This document shows positions 1 to 10,577 of a stretch of DNA of 64,000 nt, in pieces (within the stretch, counting starts at the first letter, position 1; each line of letters opens with the position of its first letter). Location of the stretch: positions 12,552,501 through 12,616,500 of the forward strand of contig NC_053419.1 in NCBI RefSeq assembly GCF_016859285.1, written 5' to 3'. The translations under genes were made by a program, and so were the position numbers. The DNA is from Xiphias gladius. Taxonomy: Eukaryota > Chordata > Actinopteri > Istiophoriformes > Xiphiidae. The notes beneath the pieces were generated by a model. That model was not told the origin of the DNA, searched no databases, and saw only the letters and a program-made list of their open reading frames with translations.

Positions 1-431
1 CAGACGATCACGAAGGGGCGGAGGTCAACGCCACCGACCCGATTGTGCGGCTGTTCCTGAAAAGGCAGCGCCGCATGAAGGAGGTGAAGAAACGCAGGGA
101 AGCCGGCCTTCTGGAGCGACTGGATCGGTTTGCTGTGAAAAAGTACTACACGATACGGAGGGGGTGAGCGTTGTCAACACGCCAGGTTTTTGTTGTATGT
201 ATGTCCAACCAACCACTAAATTCATCCATGAATGTACTGTATCTCATTTACTTTGTCCCCGTGTTTTTAAGATTCTTGATGACAGCCATTGCTATGAGGA
301 ACCTGGCGGTGGGCCTGCCTCCTCTGGAACAGCTGCAAAGAGAAGTTGCCTTTGCAAACATGAAAGAACCCCAGGCTGAAGCCAACCAGGACGAACGACT
401 CAAAGATGAAGTTGGCCACGGGGAACTTTAA
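1..431 (+). CDS. 3' end of an unrecognised gene (two terminal coding exons)
   Basis: The first exon runs in from the left edge and is open from base 3. It ends at 163 before a GTGAGC donor. The next exon starts at 272 after a pyrimidine-rich TTTTTAAG acceptor and ends at a TAA at 429-431. The two join in frame (phase 2) to about 107 residues. The first part is very basic (KRQRRMKEVKKRREAG), then comes FAVKKYYTIRRG and a mildly hydrophobic stretch with LAVGLPPLEQ, and the tail is acidic. I see no signal peptide and no known motif, and I do not recognise the family. If the donor were not used, the frame would stop at 165-167, so the exon pair is preferred but not proven. A polyadenylation signal at 1279-1284 fits a 3' UTR of about 870 bases. 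The gene lies tail to tail with snx24. Confidence 0.6.
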
Positions 432-1300
432 AGCCGCCGCTGGGACCAAAGATACTCTGCTGCATTGCCTGCAGGTGCTGGATCACACATTCCTAAGAAA
501 TGTGTGGGTTTATTACTACTGGACTGTTACTACACTGGGACATGGCTGCCCAGAAATCAAAGAATTTTCCGAATTTCTATAATTCTGAAATATTTGGCAT
601 TTCAGAATTATTCCCAGTATTTTGTTATAGCATTTGTTTATGAACCTGAATTTTTGCTGAGAACACGTTTGTTACAACTCCAAAAAAAAAAAAAAACAGA
701 ATGCTGTGTGCTTAACAGATATGCACTGCTTTGCCATACAAGATCACATTTTGTGTTTGTTTAATTTTTTTTAGGAATTGCATTGTGGCAGTGTGATATG
801 ACCAAAACGAAATATCAAGACACTTACAATATATTTAGCATTATTGTAAAATGAGCGTTCTATGACAGCTAGAAGTTTGCATTATATGATCAGCTGGACG
901 ATCATATTTTAACTACACTAAACCATTAATGCTGCTTTGTTTGGAAAATGAAGTTGTAGAACAGAGGTGGAAACGTGACTGAATAATGGTGGTACACTCT
1001 AAAGGGACAGATTTTAATGAACATACTGACAGGATAGGAACAGGATCAGGTTGTTCGACCCCTGTAGGTACGTTTTCATTTTATTGCTCAACTCTAATTT
1101 AGAAAATTCTTGCCAAATAATTTACAATTTGCAGATTTACAAATACAAACTACATGTGGAGGTTTTACTCTGTTACCATTCTTCTGACCTTTTTATGCTA
1201 ACCCTACAATGTGAGCAAAACAGAATGAAAACAATTGTTAGCTTGTCAGTTGACAGCCTTTTTTAAAGTCACTTTTCTAATAAAGAGCTTATGCTGTCAA
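432..1300 (+). other. 3' UTR of the left-edge gene, with AATAAA at 1279-1284
   Basis: This stretch is AT-rich and non-coding, with only short chance ORFs. A canonical AATAAA at 1279-1284 marks the probable end. The facing snx24 signal lies about 95 bases further on, so the two transcripts converge closely. Confidence 0.5.
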
Positions 1301-1377
1301 TTAACCTGGTGTTACTTTTAATTAAAAATCAACTTGAACTTTCATTTTGACAAAGGTAGTTTGTGGAAATAATGAAT

Positions 1378-3377
1378 TTTATTGGTGTCAGTATTTTTAC
1401 GTCGCCCATTTTAAAGTGCTACAGTAGAATTCCAGTGTTCACTGTAGGTTGACATTATGGCACATTAATGATACTTTTCACATAATCAGAGCATGAAGAG
1501 TACAATGTTACACAATATAAATACATACAAGTCTACAAGATGGATGTCTAGGAAATTATTTACTTTGTTAAATCGTGAAATCATGATCTGTTTAGTTGCG
1601 GTTAATTGTTCAAGAGGCTTTTAACTTAATTGTGTGGTTATCACTGTGCCGTGGTGGAGGTCCAGTCACACAAGAAAACACTAAAGGCAGGTCAGACAAG
1701 TGTTCTGTCATCAAGTACTGTCCATGAAGTGACATGCAACACAAGGATTCACTACAAGTCATTTACAGTGTTCACAACAGGAGATGATTTGTAGTTTCAC
1801 ATACAATAATTTACAGGGAATTACATAAAGACTGTGTATTTTATTTTATATTGCACAGTATTTTACTGGTTTTGTTTTAAATCACCACCTCCCTCACGCA
1901 TCCCTTGACACAAAGGGTGACTATGCCTTTAATCACCGCAAGTGAAAAATGGTTTTTCTATACATTATTCAAAAAATATAAAACTTAATGCAATATGACT
2001 GGTATTAGTGTTAGATACTGGCCTTTAGTTATCAAAAGTATTTTTCCTACTCCTGCACACAAATCAACATGATCCTCATTTCCATTACACAAACTGAAAC
2101 CTTGATGTGAAAATCTACCTGTACCTAAAGCTACCATGGGAGTTTTGTGCAGAGTTTGAAGCTGGTTTTAATCACCCTAATCCTCTTATAACTGCTCTGT
2201 CAACAACTGTAGTGACACTGATCTCAAGCAAAATGTGTCTTTTCTCACTCACAGGTTTCGCCGCATTTGCCTCTGTGCCCAAAACCTCGAGCTCATCACC
2301 AGATCAAACTGAGCTGCTCGCCCAGTAGCCCCGCAGAGCTCACTAACACCACTGTCAACACTACAATACCCATTCACAGGCATCTCATGCTCAAGAGAGG
2401 GGTTCCTAGCTGGCCCTAACCTCTACAAAAAGCTCAAGTCATTTCCACCCTACCATGTGGCACATGGATGTCAACTCCACCAACTTTAAAAATTCATCCA
2501 CGTTGTCCCGCTACACTCCCTCAGCTGGCTCCATGTGGCAGCTCAAAACGGATTCAAAAACTAAATCAATGGTAGCGATGTGGTGGCACCTCCCTGTTCG
2601 CCGGCCACGTTCCAGCTCCACTCTCCAGCCCTGTGCTTTGTCCTTACAGACCAAAAACTCTTCTCTGTCTCTGGCAAACCTGACAGACATTAGCAATGCC
2701 TTCTGGTTCCCCAGCCCTGCAGTGCCATTAAAAAAAGCTATGCTATTTACTAACTAAACTCTCAAAAAAAAAAAAAGACACTCCAGGTCTCCTCTACTTT
2801 AATCATCATATAGTCCCAGTTTTTATCCTAAATGTTTTTTTCACTCATTGCTTCCTTAAGAAAGAAGGAAAATATAAGTTCATTTATTACAATGCTTTAA
2901 ACTCTATAATTCCTGAAAATAAGATTCCAGATTATGCTATCTTTTCCTAACTATTTTGAATGTAATGTCTCAAAACATCTAAGTTAACCTGCCTAACTGG
3001 TTCACATATAGGTTAATTATGCAGCTGAAGAAAATTGTTAACTTAAAATATTTTCTAAGGAGAATCAGGCAAATTCACTGAAACACGGTTCAATACTGTG
3101 CCTCTTAATAACAACTGATGGTAATTTGTAAAAGTTACTGGGTTTAAGGTCAATAGTTTATGTTTTTTATGCTTTAAAATGTGGTGCCAGCGATTTATTG
3201 AAAGATTAGGCAACCTTTTTTTAAATGCCTGGATTTTTGTTATATGCTTTGAGAAATATAAATCAGGCTCAGTGTATCTTTACATGTTATGTCCTTGCTG
3301 ATGCACACCTAAAATGGCGTGAAAATATGAAGCATCCGTTTTTGTAGAGGTATTTGCTCAGTTTCGGCTCTGCAGCT
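1378..3377 (-). other. snx24: snx24 3' UTR, with AATAAA (minus) at 1378-1383
   Basis: This is about 2 kb downstream of the snx24 stop codon on the minus strand. It contains no exon-like ORF. The plus-strand TTTATT at 1378-1383 is a polyadenylation signal on the minus strand. The region holds short A runs and nothing else that I can identify. Confidence 0.5.
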
Positions 3378-6300
3378 CTACCTTGGTTGAAGATCTGGGT
3401 AGAAAACTCCATGTATCACACCTTCAATCACAACATTAGAACATGCATCTGAAAGTGAAGAAGAAAAGAAAGTTTTTAAATTTAAAAAAGGTAAGATGAA
3501 TAAGAAGTTCATGCCTGCTTTTTGCTAATTTGTGCATTAGTTTTATAGTTAATTTACCATAAAATAATTAATATTTTCAACTATGCTGTTAGAATGATTA
3601 GGTTTTTTTTAAAGTAAATGACAAATTGGAAGTTTGTCATATCATGCATAAGAAACCTGAACTCACCATGTGCAGATGGCAGCAGGTAGGGGTCTCTCAG
3701 AAACAGCATGACGGGCTGGTGTGAAAGTTTACTGAAAAGAGTCAGAAAAGGAGAAGTCAAGGGGGTTTGTGGGCGGCTTCGTGCGGCATATAAATTAAGA
3801 GTATGAAGACACGGGTGGTGTCACTGACATGCTGAGTGAAGTCCGAGTGCAGAGCAAATAAGGACTGAAGTTTTTGCTGGTTAAAGTGCAAAATGAGTAA
3901 CGGCCCTGCTGTTTCATACAAAAGTTTTTAAGATATTAACTGAAACAGAAAACAAAATGACTCACCTTGATTCTTCTGATTCTGTATCGAATGACCTTAA
4001 AATAGAAAAATAAAGGTTAAGACATATAGCTTTCCAGCAGCCTGGAAACAAACTTTCCCACAGGTAAAAAAAAAAAAAAAAACTAACAAATTGCTCTTTT
4101 ACTTTATGAAAACCCGCGGTTTCAACTCACCCACAGCTTTCTGTTTTTGGCACTGAAGGAAAGTGGCGGATATTCAGGAAATCCAGGAATATCTTTGGAA
4201 GAACCTCATTTTCCATAATTATAGTCTGACAAAACAGACAAAACAAAAGCAAATTGCAGTGTGCGCATGAAGCAGCAGCACAGAACTGAAGTGACCTGCA
4301 TGACTTTTTTTTGTTAGTTTGAATTTGTTGAACTTTTCTACATTTGTACTGCAGTTTATATATTTACTTTGGGTTGGACAAAATTTGTATTCGGTAAAAA
4401 GCAGAAAGATGGCATGCATTATAGTTTTTAGTTCATCTTTAGGAGAGACACTCCCAGCAGGTGGAGTGAAGGTGTATCAGAGTACCTGCAGGTAGAGCTC
4501 CAGGCCTTGCCTCCTCTGCTCCAGGACTTTTGGAACCCAGTTTCTAACATGTTTTGAAGGGATCTCAGGTGGCTTTATGCTCTTCTTTAGCTGTAGGGAT
4601 TTTAAAACATCGTTAAAAGAAAAAAAACAAAAAACTGTACATGGCAGATCAGGTAAGAGGAAAAACAAGAGTAAGAGTCTAGAGCCAACTACAGGACAAC
4701 GTACGAAACAAGACAATGTTTAGTACGTGGTCCTGGCAACGGCAGGGACACAGTATAAACAAACCACATGGTTTAAAATGGAGCATTTGTAAAAAAAAAA
4801 AAAAAAAATAGGGCACAGAGGTGCTTTGAGCTAAATGCTAAGAGATCTTACTGTGGCATGTAAACATGCTAACTTTTTGTTTTCATAATAGGCCTTTAAA
4901 ATAGTCAATCCCAAGAACGTGAAAGGAAAGCAGCTAAATGGAGTTCAGCTGTCATTCATTTTATATTTACAGCTGTGCTTCTCCTACTGTGACGTGTCTA
5001 AATGTCTGCCATCTATTATTTATTAGCTGATGTCATTTCCTGTGCATGCCCATAACCTTTTGTCCTTCTAATAAATAGGTTAAAAAAAAAAAAAAAGGTT
5101 TTTCATGTTCCTGTTTCATGAATATGTGTTTTAATGTTTTTTTTTTTGTGAAGCACACTATATCACATATTCTTGTATGAAATGTCCTAAAGAAATAAAG
5201 ACATTTTTTGTTTATTTTAACCAGTGACTGTTTTAATTACTAATTGATCCACATGTATATATTTTTTTGATTAAACAATTAATTGTTTATTCTCTAAAAT
5301 ATCAGACATTGTGGATGGAGGACCGAAGAGCCCGAGGCGTTATCTTCCAACCACTATATCTGACAGAACAACAAACAAAAAGATCAAATGGATTCAGATA
5401 ATGTTTGTATGAGAAAAGCTGCGGTTCCTCACGTCAAAGAAGCTGGAACCTACAAGTGCTGGACATTTTCATTTGATAAATTACTTAAAATGACAATCGA
5501 TTGTTAAAATGGCTGTCGGTTCATCTGTAGTCAAAGGCTAAGCTTAAAGACTTGAACACTGACCTTAAACTCATGAGAAAGGAGGACTTTGGAAATACTC
5601 AGCACCTATAAATGATCATAAACTCTGGGGATGCACTAAATCTCACCATTTTATGCAAAGCGTGGAATTCGCTGTAGCGTTTCTCAACTGTGTGCTGTCT
5701 GCCATTCATCAGCACGTCAATTTTAAAGACCTGAAAGAAAGAAAAAAAAAACGTTAGTGCTACTTTTTGAGAGTCAGTTGAAGGAATCACGATTTATCAC
5801 CAGAGTCCATCAGGCAAAAACGTCCCCTCCCAGTTCACACAGTGTGTGACTGACTGACCAGCTGACTGAGGAGCTGTCAGTTACTGTTGATGTCAGCTAC
5901 TTAGCAAGAGGAAACCTCTGGCTGCCGGAGTACAAAAATACCGATCTGTCAGAGTTACTGTTAACATCCCTAATCCGATTCTTCTCTACTTCCCTCACTC
6001 TGCTGCATGCGTATTTAAAAGTCTTAGTTTCACTGCCTGCACGTCCCTGTTCTTGCCAGCATTATGTCAAGGAGGAAATACACCCTTAAATTACGGCAGC
6101 GTTGTTAATGCAATTCTGGACTCGTTTCATAAATGCATATGACTATATCTCCCAAGAAGGATGGCCAACAAGTAATGATTACTAACAAAATCCTGTTACA
6201 ACTCAAAGAGCTTTAAGTGAGACAACACACCTAAAAAATGGCATCTCCACTGTGGAAAAAGAAACGGCAAAAGAATGTGAAAAACGTCCAAGAGTGATGA

Positions 6301-8189
6301 AATTGTTCCATTTGTTCATAGCCTTTGCTTCTTGTAATAAAAAAAAGTTAGTGGTTGTTCTTTGTAAAAAAAAAAAAAAAAAAATCTACTTCTTTAAAGT
6401 GGAGTACTTGGACACCTGTGACTGCTGAACACCTCCCTCTAAATCACAGGCACTGAAAAGCTTAGTACTCTTTTGGGAAACCACATGATTTTGGAAAGTG
6501 GCCACTCCAGACTACTGGCACCAAATTTGAGGCACACTAATGTCTAAATCTGTTCACTTCTTCTGCTTTTTCTTCTCAGGCTTTGTTGTTGATGGATATG
6601 TTGGACAATTTCACCTTTAGGGCCTCTTAATACAATACACAAGAATGGTATCACCTCATCATTCTGCAGATCAGGTGCCGGCCATGACCATGATCAATCC
6701 ACACACAATACATTTTCTCAGTTCAGTGTTTCCACTATTGGTTGCATTCATTCAGTCCCAGCAGGCTGTCGAATCCATTTTTTGGTATACAGTGAAGAAT
6801 TAAGAGGTTAAAGGAAGTGTTCGACATTTAGGGAAACATGCTTATTGGCTTTCGAATGTGAAGCTGAGACAAGCAGCCGGTTAGCTTAGCTAGGGGAAGC
6901 TGCTAGCCTGGCTCAAATTCAAACTGTCCCTTTAACTTTGGGTAAATTAGGGCACAGGGATCGAGTCGGTACTCAGCGTCAGCGGACATCCTGAGCTGAG
7001 GTGTCAGAATTGGGACTACTTCGTGACAGAAAGCCTACGGTACAAACTGGAGGGATGGAGTTCGACGGAGGTGGAGGTTTACTAGACATGGAGGCTCTAA
7101 TGCATTGAACATGCTGTTCAATGCATTATGGCAAATGTAGGAGCTAATGTTTTTCTCACAATTGAAAACAGGATATCTCCACCTCTGTTTCTTCTGATTT
7201 TGACCATTTCTTCTTCTGATAGGTCTTTAACAGCTTTACAGAAGTTCATACCTAAATTGTTGGTTTGACTCTTTAAGCAGCAACTTTTAGGGGTTAAACT
7301 TAATTTGAAAAGGTTTAATGACATTTAAAAAGAGAGGTCCACAATTTTTCTCTTCTGTCTTACATCAGTCGTCAGTCGTGCACAATGAACACTGAAACAG
7401 GCTTTTCTTCATTCCTCCCGTTCATGTTGGGCCGTTAGAAGATCTCTTCCTGGTGCGTTTTTAAAGTAAGTGATCCAAATCCACATTTCTTGCTTTGTGC
7501 AAAAATATACTGAAAAGTTTGCGTGAAACTAATCAGAGGTTTCAGCCGTCTAGGTTAGTCAAATCAAGCGGATATCATACAAAATAACGGGCTCTTTGGT
7601 ATAAAATTCCCTCTTTGTGTTTCCCTGTCGAGCTGCAGGACTGCGACTCTGGAACATACTCACTTGGTTTGTCTGACTCAGATGGCTGAAGCCCCACGTT
7701 AACTTCAGATAAACTTTTTAATATATGTAATTTTTTTTTTTTTTTTGCACTGCTGGAGGATTTCTGTCCACCATTGCTGACTTTAAAAGCCCATTGGGAT
7801 GGGGATCTTTCAATGGCCACCATGGACAGGAAAAAAAAAAAAAATTGGTTGGAGCACGATGATCTAGTTTCAGTGCTCATATATGGACATCTGACTACTT
7901 TTTGAAAAATGGACTTGGAAAACTGTGAACCTCCTCTTCAATATGAGGTCTCCTTCACAGCGAATTGCTGGCAGCTTGGGGGTCCTCTGATCTGGTGACC
8001 GGGGCAGGTTGGTCTACATGCCCAGCGGCTCTTTAATCCCATGTAAATTCAAAAGTCAGTGTGAACGCGACGTTAAATTCCAGGTCGGTTTTTTTTGGGA
8101 GGGGTTATTTATTTATTTATTTTTTTTTTTTCCCTGTATAGATTCTTCGATCAACAGATCGGAACAGTTTCATGTTTGCAACGTAGCCC

Positions 8190-8221
<32 letters not shown>

Positions 8222-8490
8222 GGTGAATTCAGAGCTGATTTGCTGCAGCCGAACAGTCGGTAACCAGGCAGACCACGACCTGGAATTAAACGGCGACATT
8301 TACGCCGCTTGAACCGCAGCTATTGCTATTTCGAGGGTAAAGAAACAGCATCGGACTCGACGTTAAAAACCGATGACAGCAGCAGTGCGGACAGACAGAG
8401 GTCATTTGTGGGCAAGCTCACCGTGTATCCTCTCTCGATCGAGTTGTTCTCTGAGCGAAACGACGGAATCACCACTCTCACTGGATGCAT
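3378..8490 (-). CDS. snx24: Sorting nexin 24 (PX domain protein)
   Basis: Seven coding exons join in phase: 8422-8490, 5647-5730, 4486-4590, 4131-4225, 3966-3995, 3667-3731 and 3378-3448. They give 172 residues, against 169 in human SNX24. The product is almost entirely a PX domain, a phosphoinositide-binding fold that directs proteins to endosomal membranes. Visible PX landmarks are the RRY/KRYSEF-type core ([14 protein letters not shown]) and the proline-rich loop [20 protein letters not shown]. The tail [15 protein letters not shown] and the C-terminus [12 protein letters not shown] match SNX24 rather than SNX22. The start was chosen at 8490 ([16 protein letters not shown]), which aligns with the human N-terminus. 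The first intron (5731-8421) holds repeats and a (CAA)n tract. All splice sites are GT-AG. Confidence 0.95.
5255..5510. repeat. Degenerate copy of a fish repeat ending in a CGATTAATCG-type motif
   Basis: This intronic stretch resembles the repeat at 54830-55107 and 61180-61455. It carries AACAATTAATTG at one end and ACAATCGATTG near the other, with a diverged middle. It is probably a decayed non-autonomous element. The resemblance was judged by eye. Confidence 0.35.
6811..6955 (+). repeat. Percomorph interspersed repeat, copy 1 (GACATTTAGGGAAA...CTAGCCTGGCTC type)
   Basis: The block reads GTTCGACATTTAGGGAAACA, then GCAGCCGGTTAGCTTAGC and GCTAGCCTGGCTC. The same order of blocks occurs at 18118-18260, and I know the pattern as a very common non-coding repeat of percomorph fish. 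It lies in snx24 intron 1. Confidence 0.6.
8189..8221 (+). repeat. (CAA)n microsatellite
   Basis: About eleven CAA units lie in snx24 intron 1. They create artificial poly-Gln and poly-Leu reading frames on the two strands, neither of which looks like a gene. Confidence 0.95.
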
Positions 8491-8559
8491 TTCGGCTTGG
8501 AGGAAATTTAAAAAAAAAAAAAAAAAACACGTAGAATTTGGTAAGAAATGTTAGATCCT

Positions 8560-8665
8560 AGGGCGCGCGCGTACACACACACACACACACATATAGATAT
8601 ATATATACACACTCACTCACTCACTCACTCACTCAGTCACACACACACGCGCGCGCGCGCAAAGA
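8560..8665 (+). repeat. snx24: Compound microsatellite (AC)n-(AT)n-(ACTC)n-(CG)n upstream of snx24
   Basis: The stretch is CA repeat, then ATAGATATATATA, then ACTCACTC repeats, then CACACACGCGCGCGCGCG. It lies about 70-170 bases upstream of the snx24 start codon, so it falls in the 5' UTR or promoter. The GC/AC alternation is potentially Z-DNA forming. Confidence 0.9.
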
Positions 8666-9132
8666 CACACTCACTGCTGGTGGTTTGACTCCGGTGTCTC
8701 TGGCAGCCCGATAAAAATCCCTGAATTCAAACGAGAGGGCGAAGTCTCGGTGGTGCGCCCTGGCGGAGCGGAGGATGGAGCAATCGACAGCGCCGGGGAG
8801 AGATTTGATGGCGTACTCTCGCCTTGCGCAATCGTGGTGTGCAACACAGGAAATTCTCCCGTTGTCTGCCGAGAGTCAAAACGTTAACGGTCCAGATATT
8901 GCTCATGTTGCGAAGGAGGGCTTTTTTTCTTTCTTTCTTTTTTTTAACATATTTTCAACTTTATGGAGTTCACGCAGAGATCCTTTCTTATTTAACCATT
9001 GGAGTATCAATGGCTGGTTTTAGTAGGCTACGTTGATGGTTTTCCTACATTGGTTTGAGCTAAAATGAGTGCGAGTAGCTTCTAACTACTGCTAAAACCA
9101 TTATTTGATTAATTACTCAATCAACAGAAAAC

Positions 9133-9512
9133 TGGTAATGCTTTAAGTCCCCCTGTTTAAGATTTAAAAACAGTATATAAGCAATTAATAAATGGTTTAT
9201 AATACAATATAATGTAGTTATAAGCATGTAAAAGGACATTTTAATGATTTTATTAATGAAGAGTATTTGGCATCTATTACAACTTCTTCAAAGAATTCAT
9301 ATTTTATATTACCACATCTGTGTTTTACTATATTGTCATTCATTATCTGATTATATACCAGCCTCCACTTGTGGGTGCCCACAGCAGAGAGTTATAGTTG
9401 TTGTTATATACATTAATAAACAGTTAAATCTGCTCATATTTAAATTATAATGTGTTAAATGTCATTAATGAATTGTTTATATGCTGCTTATAAATGACTT
9501 AAGGTGTTACCA
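9133..9512. mobile_element. MITE-like element with TGGTAATGCTTTAA / TTAAGGTGTTACCA ends
   Basis: The left end 9133-9146 and the right end 9499-9512 are near-complementary 14-base terminal inverted repeats. The interior is AT-rich, with repeated motifs of the TTATAAAT and TAATGAATT type on both arms. A related half-element ending TAAAGCGTTACCA lies at about 28500-28775. It looks like a non-autonomous DNA transposon of the TGGTAACACTTTA type that is widespread in fish. Confidence 0.55.
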
Positions 9513-9921
9513 AGAATTTCAACTTATTTTTTTAAGTTATTTATTAAAGGTGCATTCCATCAATTTTACACATCAAGATCAGTTTATTAATGGTACTGAG
9601 GCTGCCTGTAAGCAAAGTAATAAGAGTAATAATCCAAAAGCCAGCCATATAATGGACTCTGCCGCCTCAGTTTTGACCATTGTTTTTATAACTTGTCTCT
9701 CACAAGTCCCCCATTTTTTATTAAAAGTGAACTGCTCAATCACTGGATTAAAAAAAATAATTATAAAAAATAAATAAATCTGTTTCCAGCCTCTTAATTG
9801 TGAGGATATTCTGCTTTTCTTTGTGACATTTTACTGACTAAAAAAATGATTAAAAGGTAATGAAAATAATCACCGGTTTACAGCCCCATCTATAACCTTT
9901 TGTATTCCCCTTTTTTTGCAT

Positions 9922-9952
9922 GTTGTGTGTGCGTGTGTGTGTGTGTGTGTGT
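9922..9952 (+). repeat. (GT)n microsatellite
   Basis: A short GT run with one GC interruption, beyond the probable lox polyadenylation site. Confidence 0.9.
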
Positions 9953-10040
9953 TTTCAGCAAAGAAAATAAAACAGAGTATAAAAAGGTAAGACAGGGAGA
10001 GAAAAGGTCACTTCAAACTGATATGTCTAAAAAAGTGATA

Positions 10041-10577
10041 CAATATCACAAAGTTTTATTCAAGTTTCATCAAAAGCTTTGGAGTAAAGAACATTTCTTC
10101 CGTTGGATATAAATATAACAAATACATTTTTAAACAAGTGGTTCATTTTAAAATTGTGATATAATTGATATTGACTTAACAATGAGGGCAAGCTGGTTTA
10201 TGTGTGTATTTAGCTATTTTAGGCTTCTAAATTGAAAGGATTTTATTCTTAAACTATCTTAGAAGTATGAAATGCAAGCATACATAAGGAAAATGTAAAA
10301 ATCTCAAAGAAAAGTTGAAAAAAGAATATACTTTTCAGTAAGGAGAAAAAAAACTACATTCCCACACAAGCAAAGAGGAATTTGACAATATCTGGCACTA
10401 TAATGTCAGATGATTTCTACTCTTTTTCTGAATTGGGAGTATTTTAAATTATAAAATGAATGCAAGTCTTACAAATTTTATTCTATGTTTTTTTTTTTTT
10501 AATGTTTTCAAATGCAGTCCTCTTCATTGTCACTTACAGAACGTCTCAGCTGAGTTGCTGTGAATGACTGTCATCTC
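10041..10577 (-). other. lox: lox 3' UTR with minus-strand AATAAA at 10055-10060
   Basis: This is AT-rich non-coding sequence after the lox stop codon. Plus-strand TTTATT motifs at 10055-10060 and near 10222 and 10471 are candidate minus-strand polyadenylation signals, so alternative 3' ends are possible. Confidence 0.45.

Larger units (their letters stand above)
8666..10040. other. Intergenic region between the snx24 5' end and the lox 3' end
   Basis: It holds the presumed snx24 promoter, a MITE-like element at 9133-9512 and a (GT)n tract at 9922-9952. I see no coding exon. Confidence 0.5.

Noticed and set aside
8009-8299. Poly-Gln and poly-Leu open frames
   Set aside because: They are created by the (CAA)n tract in snx24 intron 1.
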